Notes: generated by a model not told the origin, from the letters alone. Shown: positions 36,242 through 46,634, counted from the first letter of the stretch. The stretch is DNA of 64,000 nucleotides from Bacteroidales bacterium (GCA_017620335.1 JAFZQO010000015.1:26842-90841), one strand, 5' to 3'. Numbers and translations are program-made.

Positions 36242-37471
36242 ATGGATACAAATACCAATAACGAAGCGCTGTACTTCGACTGCAATCGCGGCTGCACCAC
36301 TTCCTCCGACGCCGGGACCGGCGAAGTCTCGGTAAACTATCGCCAGGGGTGCTGCAAGCTCAAGGACTACAACTGGCTCGGCGGAGTCTCGCAGTCCGAA
36401 TACAACGGCCTGTTCGAGGTGCGCTTCAAGAATACGCGCAAGGGGATATACGTCAACGCCTCCGGGCAGAACGTCAAGATAGGCGACATGGTGATAGTCG
36501 AGGCCGCCAACGGCCACGACCTGGGCATCGTAACCCTCGAGGGACCTGTCGTCGGCCGCCAGATGAAGTGCAAGGGCATCAATCCCGAGACCACGGAGTT
36601 CAAGAAGATTTACCGCAAGGCCCGCCAGAACGACATCGTCAAGTGGCAGGAGGCCATCGCCCGCGAGGAGGATACGATGATAAAGGCGCGCCGCATTGCC
36701 GCTGAGATGGGACTGGAGATGAAGATAGGCGACGTGGAGTTCCAGGGGGACGGCACCAAGGCCATCTTCTATTATATCGCCGACGGGCGCGTTGATTTCC
36801 GCCAGCTGATCAAGGTTTTCGCGGAGGAGTTCCGCATCCGCATAGAGATGAAGCAGATAGGCGCGCGGCAGGAGGCCGGCCTCATCGGGGGCCTTGGCGT
36901 CTGCGGCCGCGAGCTCTGCTGCGCCAACTATATCACTAATTTCCAGTCTATTACGACCTCCGCAGCGCGTTGCCAGGACCTGTCGCTCAACCCGCAGAAG
37001 CTTGCCGGCCAGTGCGGCAAGCTCAAGTGCTGCCTCAATTACGAGGTCGCCACGTATCTCGACGCCCAGTCCCGCATCCCGCGCGTCAGCGAGCCCCTCG
37101 AGTTCGAGGACGGCCAGGCGTGGCTGGTCAAGACCGACATCCTCAAGGAGATAATGTATTTCTCGTACGAGAAGGGATCCCTCTCCAACGTCTATGCCCT
37201 GGACGCTTCCGAGGTGCACGAGATCATCAAGATGAACCGCAACGGCATCAAGCCCGAGTCGCTCAAGACGGAGCCCGAGCCGTACATGCCTGAGTTCATC
37301 ACCGCCGTCGGCGACGACAGCATCACGCGTTTCGACAATCCCCAGAGGAAGCGTTCCAAGTCCCGCAAGAGGGGCGGAAAGGGCGGACAGAAGAAGGAAG
37401 GCGGCGGCAGGGACGACAGGCGCGGCCGCCGCGGCCCCGACAACCGCAAACCCGCCGAAGAGAAGAAATAA
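36242..37471 (+). CDS. ricT: PSP1-domain protein, RicT/YaaT family
   Basis: 409 residues. The PSP1 core contains the cysteine cluster GGLGVCGRELCCANY and QCGKLKCCLNYE, the iron-sulfur-type ligands of the RicT family, with further cysteines near the N terminus (DCNRGC, QGCC). A basic, low-complexity tail (about residues 365-409, rich in Arg, Lys and Gly) suggests RNA contact. In Bacillus the RicAFT complex tunes RNase Y; RicA and RicF are not in this window, so the role here is open. Confidence 0.85.
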   Translation: MDTNTNNEALYFDCNRGCTTSSDAGTGEVSVNYRQGCCKLKDYNWLGGVSQSEYNGLFEVRFKNTRKGIYVNASGQNVKIGDMVIVEAANGHDLGIVTLEGPVVGRQMKCKGINPETTEFKKIYRKARQNDIVKWQEAIAREEDTMIKARRIAAEMGLEMKIGDVEFQGDGTKAIFYYIADGRVDFRQLIKVFAEEFRIRIEMKQIGARQEAGLIGGLGVCGRELCCANYITNFQSITTSAARCQDLSLNPQKLAGQCGKLKCCLNYEVATYLDAQSRIPRVSEPLEFEDGQAWLVKTDILKEIMYFSYEKGSLSNVYALDASEVHEIIKMNRNGIKPESLKTEPEPYMPEFITAVGDDSITRFDNPQRKRSKSRKRGGKGGQKKEGGGRDDRRGRRGPDNRKPAEEKK

Positions 37472-37474
37472 GCG

Positions 37475-37957
37475 ATGGCAAGGTTTTCCCCGGTGACTGC
37501 ATTCGTGCTCGCGTTCCTTACGGCCGCGGCGGTGTCGTGCGCACGCCCCGATTCCGTCGAGCAGTATGTCGGCATCGACCAGAGGGAGCCGAACGGCCTC
37601 TACCGCTATTCCATCAACTTCTCCGACACTCTGGCGACATACGACATCACCTTCTATTCCCGCATAGATGCCGGAAGGCAGAGGATGGCCGTGGCGAAGG
37701 ATTTCCCGATAATGGTCACATGGACCTCTCCCTCGGGGCAGAGCTACAGGGAAAACGTCTATTTTGTGGTCCACGACGAGGCGCGGGGATCGAACTATTA
37801 TTCCAGCCAGTACAGGAAGGTCTACCGGACCGGCCTCGTACCCGTGGAGCCGGGCGTCTGGGACCTGACGGTTTATGTCAATTCCGGCAAGGACGTCCCC
37901 GGGTTCCGGGGGCTGGGGGTCATCTGCAAGAAGAATCTTCCGCATGGGACACGATAA
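37475..37957 (+). CDS. gldH: GldH-type gliding-motility/secretion lipoprotein
   Basis: 160 residues, lipobox AAAVSC, 3 nt after ricT. Its size, its position after the holB-ricT pair and the pattern YRYSINFSDTLATYDITFYSRID ... YRENVYFVV fit GldH, a lipoprotein of Bacteroidota gliding and protein secretion that also persists in non-gliding gut species. The match is by pattern and context rather than a strict motif. The end overlaps the trmB start by 14 nt. Confidence 0.65.
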   Translation: MARFSPVTAFVLAFLTAAAVSCARPDSVEQYVGIDQREPNGLYRYSINFSDTLATYDITFYSRIDAGRQRMAVAKDFPIMVTWTSPSGQSYRENVYFVVHDEARGSNYYSSQYRKVYRTGLVPVEPGVWDLTVYVNSGKDVPGFRGLGVICKKNLPHGTR

Positions 37958-38852
37958 GCTCAGGAAATTCGCGGAAAACGAGACGTTCAAGTGCCTTTTG
38001 CAGCCATCGGCGGAGGAGGCGCTCGCCGACGGATTCTTCAATCTCCGTGACCATGAGATAAAGGGGCATTGGAACGAAAGGATGTTCGACGCCCCCCGCC
38101 CCATAGTCCTTGAACTGGGTTGCGGCAAGGGCGAATACACCATAGACCTCGCCCTGAGGAATCCCGGATGCAATTACATCGGCGTGGACATCAAAGGCGC
38201 CAGGCTTTGGAAGGGGGCTAAATACGCCACGCAGAACCATCTCGGCAACGTCGCGTTCCTCCGTACCCGCATCGAATTCATCACCGCCTATTTCGCCCCC
38301 GGGGAAGTGTCGGAAATATGGCTCACCTTCTCCGATCCGCAGTTCCGCAGCGAGAACAGCCGCCTCACCTCACCCATGTTCCTGGAGCGTTACCGCTCAT
38401 TCATGAACCCCGGCGGCATAGTGCACCTCAAGACGGACAGCATGTTCCTGCACCGGTATTCGCGCGCCGTGGCGGAGTGCAACGGCCTGAGGGTCCTGGG
38501 CTGCACCGAGGACCTCTACGGCACGCCGCGAGAGGCACTGGCAATGCCCCAAGCAAACTTGGGCCCCTCCCTCTCCCGTGCCGAGGGTGGCACGTCCCTG
38601 CAAGACCCTCTTCCGTCGACATTGTCCGCTGAGACCGTCGGGGCCCTGTATGAAGTGCAGACCTTCTACGAGAAGATGTTCCTGGAGCAGGGTTACAAGA
38701 TCACCTATCTGTCGTTCGTCATCGACCACGACGGACCATTCGTCCATCCCGACTTCGACGAGGAGTACTGGCGCTCCGTCGAAGGTCCCCGTCTCCTGTT
38801 CGGCCACGACTCCGCCGAAACCCGCCGGCAGAAGCTCCGCCCGCAGGGTTAA
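37944..38852 (+). CDS. trmB: tRNA (guanine-N7-)-methyltransferase with an in-frame insert
   Basis: 302 residues from ATG 37944, overlapping gldH by 14 nt. SAM-binding motif LELGCGKGEYTIDLA, then WLTFSDPQFRSENSRLT and the C-terminal YEVQTFYEKMFLEQGYKITYLSF identify TrmB, which makes m7G46 in tRNA. About 60 residues longer than usual. Part of the excess is a proline/glycine-rich insert (around LGPSLSRAEGGTSLQDPLPS, 38545-38622) whose DNA holds two palindromes. It sits in a loop before the last helix, so activity may be kept. Confidence 0.88.
   Translation: MGHDKLRKFAENETFKCLLQPSAEEALADGFFNLRDHEIKGHWNERMFDAPRPIVLELGCGKGEYTIDLALRNPGCNYIGVDIKGARLWKGAKYATQNHLGNVAFLRTRIEFITAYFAPGEVSEIWLTFSDPQFRSENSRLTSPMFLERYRSFMNPGGIVHLKTDSMFLHRYSRAVAECNGLRVLGCTEDLYGTPREALAMPQANLGPSLSRAEGGTSLQDPLPSTLSAETVGALYEVQTFYEKMFLEQGYKITYLSFVIDHDGPFVHPDFDEEYWRSVEGPRLLFGHDSAETRRQKLRPQG
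38545..38622. repeat. In-frame palindromic insert inside trmB
   Basis: Two small perfect hairpins: CCCAAG-CAAA-CTTGGG (38548-38563) and CGTGCC-GAGGGT-GGCACG (38577-38594). The segment encodes residues not expected in TrmB and looks like a palindromic element tolerated within a coding region. Borders are approximate. Confidence 0.5.
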
Positions 38853-38855
38853 CCC

Positions 38856-40472
38856 TTATTTGCGGGGTTCGCGGGTGTAGAGCTTGATGCGGAGGGCGGT
38901 GGGCTGGGAGCCGACGTAGGGACCGGTCCAGTCGGTCTGGTCACCGTTGAGGACGCGGCGCATCACCCAGTTGCCGTCCTTGTCGAAGGAGCCTTCCTCC
39001 ACTCTCAGGAAATGCCAGGCCTTACCCTTATCCTTGCCCTGGGGCTGGAAGGAGTAACGGACGTTGGTGCCGAAGGCATAGTACTCGTCCGGTCCGAGTT
39101 TGACCAGCATGGCGTGGCCGGTGGCAGGCAGGGGCTCGCCCGTGTCGGGCGCACCCTGCACGTTGCTCCGGCGCGCCCGGCCGAAGGTCAGGATGGCCTG
39201 CCATTCCCCGAGGTCGAGATACTGGACGGAATGGTCCTCCGGCTCGAAGGCTGTGAAGATCCGGCCGTCGAGCCTCCACTCGATGAGTTTGTCAGATATC
39301 GGATGCAGCATGGCGTATTCGTCGGCGATCGGCCCGACGGCCCTGCCTCCGTCCACTCCGAAGGGGGCGAAGCCTATACCGCGGGCTATGACCTCATACA
39401 GGTATTTGACCTGGCCGTTTGCCTCCGGTACCATCAGCGCATTGTCAGGACGGGTGTATAACTCGATGGTTTTCATGTAGTTGGCATCGCCGTTCTGGTA
39501 GATGTCAGGCCCGATGAAGTCAATGGACGGGGCGGCAGCCTTGTAGATGCAGATAACATTGTCGGTGGGACCGCCGCTCTCGTAATTGGTGGCCGGAGGG
39601 TTCCCGAAGGGATCCCTGAGAGCCACGTTCACGTACATCGGAAGGGGATTGACAGCCTTGCCGGCTGCTGCGACGTACTCGATGTAGCTTGCTACATGCC
39701 AGGCGTGAAAGTATTCGTCGGCCCTGTCCCCGAATACCTCGGCCCATTTCCCCTTGTCCTTGACTGCGCCGAGTTCGGAAAGGATCTCCGGCTTGAGCAG
39801 TGCGTCCGGAACATTGGCGTTGAAGAGCCTGTCCACCGACTTGGAATAGTCGCGGACGCTGCCCCACGTGCCGGGTTCGTTCTGGACCTGAACCATGATG
39901 ACGGTGTGGCAGGGGTCGTATTCCTTCAGGTATTCCATGAATTTGGTGAATGCCTTGGCGTCCTTCTCCATCGTCGCCGTGCAGTGTGGTGAGGGCGAAT
40001 CCACGGGATTTCCGTCCTTGCCGACGATATTATAGTATTTCTTCGAGTCGAGTTTCATCCATTCAGGGACGTAATGGGGACTGCCGTTCTTCCAGGTGGC
40101 GAACCACAGCAGCACGAGCCTGATATCGTGGGCACGTGCCTCGTCGATGATGGCCTTGACCGAACTGAAATCGTACTGTCCCTCGACGGGTTCGACTGCC
40201 TCCCAGTAGATGGGGGTCTCCAGCGTGTTGGCGTTCATGGCGGCCATGGTGTCGAAAAGCTGTGGATGCATTGCGGGCCAGTTGTTGGAATTGCCGGACT
40301 GTCCTCCGAGCATGAAAAAAGGTTTTCCATCCACGTAGAAGGCGTACTGGCCGTCCGCCTGCTTCACGAACTGCGGGAGGGGCGTGGCCTGCTGGGCGTA
40401 TGCGGCGGATAGTAGAAGCACGAAAGTGGCACAGCATGTGCCGATCCTGCGGAAGAAAGTGTTATTATTCAT
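38856..40472 (-). CDS. GH35/GH42-like glycosidase (DUF5597 type)
   Basis: 538 residues with a signal peptide ending AAYAQ. TIM-barrel N-terminal two thirds: GQSGNSNNW, an acid/base candidate Glu199 in VQVQNEPGTW and a nucleophile candidate Glu350 in LMVPEANGQ. A C-terminal beta domain of the DUF5597 kind follows. Probably a periplasmic beta-galactosidase-type exoglycosidase; the exact sugar is uncertain. It is convergent with trmB, the stops only 3 nt apart. Its own promoter lies upstream, so it is separate from miaA. Confidence 0.82.
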   Translation of the reverse strand: MNNNTFFRRIGTCCATFVLLLSAAYAQQATPLPQFVKQADGQYAFYVDGKPFFMLGGQSGNSNNWPAMHPQLFDTMAAMNANTLETPIYWEAVEPVEGQYDFSSVKAIIDEARAHDIRLVLLWFATWKNGSPHYVPEWMKLDSKKYYNIVGKDGNPVDSPSPHCTATMEKDAKAFTKFMEYLKEYDPCHTVIMVQVQNEPGTWGSVRDYSKSVDRLFNANVPDALLKPEILSELGAVKDKGKWAEVFGDRADEYFHAWHVASYIEYVAAAGKAVNPLPMYVNVALRDPFGNPPATNYESGGPTDNVICIYKAAAPSIDFIGPDIYQNGDANYMKTIELYTRPDNALMVPEANGQVKYLYEVIARGIGFAPFGVDGGRAVGPIADEYAMLHPISDKLIEWRLDGRIFTAFEPEDHSVQYLDLGEWQAILTFGRARRSNVQGAPDTGEPLPATGHAMLVKLGPDEYYAFGTNVRYSFQPQGKDKGKAWHFLRVEEGSFDKDGNWVMRRVLNGDQTDWTGPYVGSQPTALRIKLYTREPRK

Positions 40473-40502
40473 CGAATGCTGATAATTGGTTACTGTATGT
40501 TA

Positions 40503-40534
40503 CAAAGATAGCCAATTGGAAGCGATAGGAACAA
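40503..40534 (-). promoter_or_regulatory. Promoter of the GH35/42-like gene
   Basis: On the minus strand TTG, 21-nt spacer, then TATCTTTG (40510-40503); the start would be about 25 nt before ATG 40472. Confidence 0.65.
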
Positions 40535-40573
40535 TCGTTTCCATGCAAAAAGTAATACAATCAGTACAATCTT

Positions 40574-41356
40574 TCAGACCTCGGTCCAGTGGATGACGAT
40601 GCCGTCGCGCTCCATTCCGCGGAACCAGGTCATCTGGCGCTTGGCGAACTGGTGGATGGCGTTGGCCAGGAGGGTGTGCATCTCGTCGTAGGAGAGGATG
40701 CCTAGGACGTGCTGGGTGACGAACTTGTACTCGAGGCCGTAGTAGATGAGCGTCTCGGCGGGGACTCCCGCGTCGAGAAGGCCGCGGACTTCGTCCACAA
40801 GGCCTTCCGCCAGGCGGGCGTCGAGCCTCGCGTCAATGCGCGCGTTGCGCGTCGCGCGGTCTACGAGCGTTCCGATATAGAAAGTGTGGTGCGGCAGGAG
40901 GGCCGGGTCGATGACGGGATATCGCTTGTCGAAGTCGTAGCCGCAGGTGGCGGCTTCGATGTAGAGGCCGGTGCCGCCGCAGAGCAGGGGCACCCGGCCG
41001 CGGCCCCGTATGTCCTGGTACGCCTTCACGAAGTCCTTCTGGTATTCGTAGACGTTGTACCGGGCCCCGGCGGGCTGGATGTCGATGAGGTGGTAGGGGA
41101 CGTCACCGTACTCTGAGAGGTCCTTGCCGGTGCCGATGTCCATGCCGCGATAGATCTGGCGGGAATCGGCGGAGATGATCTCGGCGCCGATCCTGCGGGC
41201 GAGCGACACCGCGTAGCGGGTCTTGCCAGAAGCGGTCGGCCCGAGCACGCAGACGAGGTCCAGTTCACCCGCGCTGAGCGCGTCGGCGAGGGCGGCCTCG
41301 TCGATGGCCTCCGGAGCAGGCAGCTCCGCTATCATCGGCATCCTTTTCTTAGGCAT
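40574..41356 (-). CDS. miaA: tRNA dimethylallyltransferase (short form)
   Basis: 260 residues, shorter than the usual ~300. P-loop GPTASGKT, ISADSRQIYRGMDIGTGK, and GGTGLYIEA identify MiaA, which adds an isopentenyl group to A37 of tRNAs reading UNN codons. The closing QFAKRQMTWFRGM is typical; part of the middle insertion domain is missing. Third gene of the metK-smpB-miaA unit, 4 nt after smpB. Confidence 0.92.
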   Translation of the reverse strand: MPKKRMPMIAELPAPEAIDEAALADALSAGELDLVCVLGPTASGKTRYAVSLARRIGAEIISADSRQIYRGMDIGTGKDLSEYGDVPYHLIDIQPAGARYNVYEYQKDFVKAYQDIRGRGRVPLLCGGTGLYIEAATCGYDFDKRYPVIDPALLPHHTFYIGTLVDRATRNARIDARLDARLAEGLVDEVRGLLDAGVPAETLIYYGLEYKFVTQHVLGILSYDEMHTLLANAIHQFAKRQMTWFRGMERDGIVIHWTEV

Positions 41357-41360
41357 ATGG

Positions 41361-41810
41361 TTATCCGCGCTCTATCTCGCGGCGCATGTCTTTCTCCTTG
41401 ATGGTCTGGCGCTTGTCGAACTCCTTCTTGCCCTTGGCAAGGGCTATGCGGAGCTTGGCGTAGCCGTTCTCGGCGATGTACGCCCGGACGGCCACGATGG
41501 TGAGTCCCTTCTGCTTGACGGCCTGCTGTAGATGCCTGAGCTCGCGCTTGGTGAGCAGGAGCTTGCGGTCCCTGGCCGGCTCATGACCGTTCCACGAGCC
41601 CCAGAAGTACGTGGAGATGTTCATCCCCTTTACATACAGCTCTCCGTTCACGAAATAGCAGAAGGCGTCGGCCAGCGAAGCCTTCCCGAGCCGCAGGGAC
41701 TTGATCTCCGTACCCACCAGCACGATGCCGGCGTCGTAAGTCTCGAGGAACTCGTAGTCGTACGACGCGCGCCTGTTCGTGATCTGTATCTTGCTCTTCG
41801 CCTTGGGCAT
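41361..41810 (-). CDS. smpB: SsrA-binding protein
   Basis: 149 residues, typical length. SmpB delivers tmRNA to stalled ribosomes. Motifs are [26 protein letters not shown], the internal [15 protein letters not shown] tail motif and the basic C terminus. It lies 3 nt after metK and 4 nt before miaA on the same strand, so the three are almost certainly co-transcribed. Confidence 0.96.
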   Translation of the reverse strand: MPKAKSKIQITNRRASYDYEFLETYDAGIVLVGTEIKSLRLGKASLADAFCYFVNGELYVKGMNISTYFWGSWNGHEPARDRKLLLTKRELRHLQQAVKQKGLTIVAVRAYIAENGYAKLRIALAKGKKEFDKRQTIKEKDMRREIERG

Positions 41811-41813
41811 GGC

Positions 41814-43097
<1,284 letters not shown>

Positions 43098-43130
43098 AAA
43101 AAAAACTCCAACGTAAAACAATACGCGGAG
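43098..43130 (-). terminator. Leader terminator abutting the metK start codon
   Basis: On the minus strand, CTCCGCGTA (43130-43122) pairs with TACG-T-TGGAG (43115-43106) with one G-U pair and one bulge, 6-nt loop, followed by eight T residues that end at the base before ATG 43097. An intrinsic terminator in the right place for riboswitch attenuation. Confidence 0.7.
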
Positions 43131-43149
43131 AGTCACTAATCGAAGCTAT

Positions 43150-43200
43150 AATTTTAGCATTTTTTAGTGTGGTTGCAAGCAATCAAATCTCTCCACAGTT
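43150..43200 (-). promoter_or_regulatory. SAM-II riboswitch aptamer of metK
   Basis: On the minus strand: P1 TGTGG (43197-43193) / CCACA (43172-43168). The loop contains ATTTG (43188-43184) and GCTTGCA (43180-43174) just before P1', then a purine-rich stretch and GCTAAAA (43158-43152). This order matches the SAM-II (metA-type) consensus. A short pseudoknot can form between ATT in the loop and AAT after GCTAA. It begins within a few bases of the predicted transcription start and precedes the gene for SAM synthetase. Confidence 0.82.
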
Positions 43201-43207
43201 CGGACTG

Positions 43208-43238
43208 CAAAGATACGCCAAAAAAACATATATGCAAA
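43208..43238 (-). promoter_or_regulatory. Promoter of metK-smpB-miaA
   Basis: Minus strand TTTG (43238-43235), 19-nt spacer, TATCTTTG (43215-43208). Exact consensus; transcription would begin near 43202, just before the riboswitch. Confidence 0.75.
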
Positions 43239-43273
43239 ATCAAATATTTCTCGGATTGTTCGGAAAAAACGAG

Positions 43274-43281
43274 TAAATTTG
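43274..43281 (+). promoter_or_regulatory. -7 box of the Oar-like receptor gene
   Basis: TAAATTTG, exact TAnnTTTG, leaving a leader of about 40 nt to ATG 43327. Back to back with the metK promoter. Confidence 0.6.
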
Positions 43282-43326
43282 CAAGTTGTTACAAGCTTGA
43301 AAACTATTACTTATTTCATAAACAAT

Positions 43327-46300
43327 ATGTACCAAGCATTCAAAAGATTTTTGACCGTCATCGCGGTCATGCTGGTGGGGATTTCGGCATTCGCCCAGGT
43401 TACCACCTCATCTCTTAACGGCAAGGTCACCGACAGCACCGGCGAGCCCGTCGTCGGCGCGGCCGTGATCGCCGTCCACACTCCTTCAGGTACCCAGTAC
43501 TATGCTGTCGCCAACGCAGAAGGCCGTTACTATATCAACGGTATGCGTTCCGGCGGTCCCTACACCGTCGAGGTCAGCTGCCTGGGCTACCAGCCGGTCA
43601 CCTATACCGACGTCACCCTCCAGCTCGCCGAGGCTTTCAACCTAAACGTCACCATGCCGGATGACACAGAGGTCCTTGCCGAGGCTATCGTAGTCTCCAC
43701 GGCCTCCTCGAAGTTCCCGACCGAGAAGACCGGTGCTGCGACCAACATCAACAACAGCCAGATTGCATCACTCCCTACCGTCACCAGGAGCATCAGCGAC
43801 GTAACCCGCCTGTCACCTTACGGCGGTAACGGCATGAGCTTCGCCGGCGCAGACGGACGTACCGCCAACTTCACCGTCGACGGTGCCAACTTCAACAACA
43901 ACTTCGGTCTGAGCGACAAGCTCCCCGGAGGCGGCAACCCTATCTCCATCGACGCCATCGAGGAGCTCCAGGTCGTCATCTCCCCTTATGATGTCCGCCA
44001 GACCAACTTCATCGGCGGTGGTGTCAACGCCATCACCAAGTCCGGTACCAACACATTCAAGGGTACGGCCTATGTCTATCACCGCAACGAGAACATGCGC
44101 GGCGACACCGTTGCCGGCGAGCAGATCGGCGGCGCACGCGACAAGGACCGCAATACCACTTACGGATTCACCCTCGGCGGACCCATCATCAAGAACAAGC
44201 TCTTCTTCTTCGTCAACGCCGAAATGTCCAAGATCCCTACGGTCGTGAACCGCTGGCAGGGTTCCACCAACGGTGTGGCTGATGCCAACAACTACATTTC
44301 CCGCACCACCCTCGCCGACCTCAAGACCGTCTCCGACTTCGTGAAATCCAAGTACGGCTATGACACCGGCTCATGGACCGATTTCCCCGCCGACGAGGAC
44401 AACAGCAAGATTCTCGCCCGCCTCGACTGGAACATCAGCGACAAGCACCATCTCGCCCTCCGTTACAACTACACCCTCAACAACGTGTGGAACTCGCCCA
44501 ACGGCACCTCCATGGACGGCGGCACCCGTATGGCCGGCAACCGTATGTCGCAGTACTCGATGTCCTTCGCCAACTCGATGTATTCGATGAAGAACATCGT
44601 CAGCACCTGGTCCCTCGACCTCAACAGCCGTCTGACCGACAACCTCTCCAACCAGTTCCTGGCCACCTATTCCAAGCTTGACGACGTCCGCGGAACCAAC
44701 TCCGAGGAGTTCCCGTTCATCGATATCCTCGACAACGAATCCGCCAACAACTACATGGCTCTCGGCTATGAGCTGTTCACATGGAACAACGCCGTGCACA
44801 ACACCATCGCCAACATCAAGGACGACCTGACCTATTATGCAGGCGCGCACAAGCTCACCGCCGGCCTCAGCCTTGAGTACCAGATGGCCGACAACCAGTA
44901 CATGAGGAACGGTTCCGGTTACTACCGTTACAAGACGCTCGACGACTTCCTCACCGGAGCTGTTCCCGAGGTGGTCTGCCTTACCTATGGATATGACGGA
45001 GAGCAGTACCCTGCAGCCCGCGTCCAGTTCTACAAGGCCGGCATCTATGCCCAGGACGAGTGGAATGTCTCCGACAACTTCAAGCTCACCGCCGGTCTTC
45101 GTCTCGACGGTCTCTTCTTCGACAACGGTGACCTCCTCACCAACAACGCCATCCTGAAACTCGATTACTACCCGGCTTCCCACAATTATGAGAAGACCAA
45201 CATCGATACCGGCAAGTGGCCTACCGCCAACGTCACAGTATCTCCCCGTATCGGTTTCACCTGGGATGTCTTCGGTGACAGGAGCCTGAAGTTCAGGGGT
45301 GGTACCGGCCTCTTCTCCGGCCGTCTGCCGCTCGTGTTCTTCACGAACATGCCTACCAACGGAGGTCTTGTCCAGTACCAGGCCCAGCTCAATGCCAAGA
45401 ACGCCGACATGAGCCAGTTCGCCGGCGGTCTCGTGACCGACTCCAACGGCAAGGCTACGGTTGACGCCCTCCTCAACAAGCTCCACTCCATGGGTTATCC
45501 CACCACCGTCACTTCGGACATGGGTACCGTCCCGTCCTCCATCAGCGCGGTGGATCCCAACTTCAAGATGCCTCAGGTCTGGAAGAGCTCCCTCGCTATC
45601 GACTACTCCTTCCCGACCGCGTTCCCTCTCTCCGTCACGGCTGAGGGTATCTACAACAAGACCATCAACGGAGTTTCCATCTCCGACTGGAGTATGGACA
45701 ACGTCGGCGGCTTCGCCAGGTTCAACGGCGCTGACAACCGTCCGATCTATCCCACTCCGTTCCGCAACAACACCAAGGCCTTCGTCCTCGAGAACACGAG
45801 CAAGGGTTACGGCTGGTCCGGCAACGTCACCATCAACGCCACCCCTGTCCCGGGCCTGAACTTCATGGCCGCCTACACCCACACCGTCAGCAAGGAGGTC
45901 ACCGGTATGCCGGGTTCCGCCGCCGAGTCCGCCTTCACGTATGTTCCCACCTCCGAGGGTCCGAACTACATCAAGCTGCACAACTCGCAGTATGTCACTC
46001 CTGACCGCGTGGTCGCCTCCGTCACCCACAACGACAACAGCGGCAACCACTACAGCTTCATCTATGAGAGCTGGAGGGGCGGATACAACTATTCCTACAT
46101 GATGGTGAACGACATGAACGGCGATGGCTACAACTATGACACCATCTACATCCCTACCGACGACGAGGTGTCCAGCCGTCAGTTCCGCTTCGTTTCCAAC
46201 GACGACGCTTCCCGTTTCATGGACTTCGTCCACAAGGACAGCTACCTGAGCAAGCACCAGGGCGAGTATGCCGAGGGTTACAGCGTTTACAGCCCTTGGG

Positions 46301-46614
46301 TCCACCGCCTGGATGTCAGCTACAAGCATGACTTCAAGGTCAAGTGCGGCAACAGCACCAACGTACTCCAGCTCGGCTTCGACATGAAGAACGTCCTCAA
46401 CCTGTTCAATTCCAGCTGGGGCGTGAGCAAGTATCTCAACCCTGCCATCGGTTCCGATCCCCGCATCCTCAAGTATGAGGGCGTGGATGCCGACGGTTAT
46501 GCCACCTTCTCAACTCCTGCATCCATCCATGGCGGTACCGAGACCTTCGTCCTCAACCACGGCATCGGCCAGTGCTGGTATGCTTCAGTCGGCATCAAGT
46601 ATCTGTTTAACTAA
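43327..46614 (+). CDS. Oar-like TonB-dependent outer-membrane receptor
   Basis: 1095 residues from ATG 43327; the signal peptide ends SAFAQ. Order: carboxypeptidase-regulatory-like domain (SLNGKVTDSTGEPVVGAAV), a plug domain with FTVDGANFNNNFGL and ISPYDVRQTNFIGGGVNAITKSG, then a large beta-barrel. This is the Oar-type branch of TonB-dependent proteins, not the SusC branch, and no SusD partner follows. The start is chosen because the upstream in-frame ATG at 43279 overlaps the promoter. Two surface lipoproteins follow, one a nuclease, suggesting import or handling of nucleic-acid products; this is inference. Confidence 0.9.
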   Translation: MYQAFKRFLTVIAVMLVGISAFAQVTTSSLNGKVTDSTGEPVVGAAVIAVHTPSGTQYYAVANAEGRYYINGMRSGGPYTVEVSCLGYQPVTYTDVTLQLAEAFNLNVTMPDDTEVLAEAIVVSTASSKFPTEKTGAATNINNSQIASLPTVTRSISDVTRLSPYGGNGMSFAGADGRTANFTVDGANFNNNFGLSDKLPGGGNPISIDAIEELQVVISPYDVRQTNFIGGGVNAITKSGTNTFKGTAYVYHRNENMRGDTVAGEQIGGARDKDRNTTYGFTLGGPIIKNKLFFFVNAEMSKIPTVVNRWQGSTNGVADANNYISRTTLADLKTVSDFVKSKYGYDTGSWTDFPADEDNSKILARLDWNISDKHHLALRYNYTLNNVWNSPNGTSMDGGTRMAGNRMSQYSMSFANSMYSMKNIVSTWSLDLNSRLTDNLSNQFLATYSKLDDVRGTNSEEFPFIDILDNESANNYMALGYELFTWNNAVHNTIANIKDDLTYYAGAHKLTAGLSLEYQMADNQYMRNGSGYYRYKTLDDFLTGAVPEVVCLTYGYDGEQYPAARVQFYKAGIYAQDEWNVSDNFKLTAGLRLDGLFFDNGDLLTNNAILKLDYYPASHNYEKTNIDTGKWPTANVTVSPRIGFTWDVFGDRSLKFRGGTGLFSGRLPLVFFTNMPTNGGLVQYQAQLNAKNADMSQFAGGLVTDSNGKATVDALLNKLHSMGYPTTVTSDMGTVPSSISAVDPNFKMPQVWKSSLAIDYSFPTAFPLSVTAEGIYNKTINGVSISDWSMDNVGGFARFNGADNRPIYPTPFRNNTKAFVLENTSKGYGWSGNVTINATPVPGLNFMAAYTHTVSKEVTGMPGSAAESAFTYVPTSEGPNYIKLHNSQYVTPDRVVASVTHNDNSGNHYSFIYESWRGGYNYSYMMVNDMNGDGYNYDTIYIPTDDEVSSRQFRFVSNDDASRFMDFVHKDSYLSKHQGEYAEGYSVYSPWVHRLDVSYKHDFKVKCGNSTNVLQLGFDMKNVLNLFNSSWGVSKYLNPAIGSDPRILKYEGVDADGYATFSTPASIHGGTETFVLNHGIGQCWYASVGIKYLFN

Positions 46615-46634
46615 TCATAATACGGCAGAATCAT

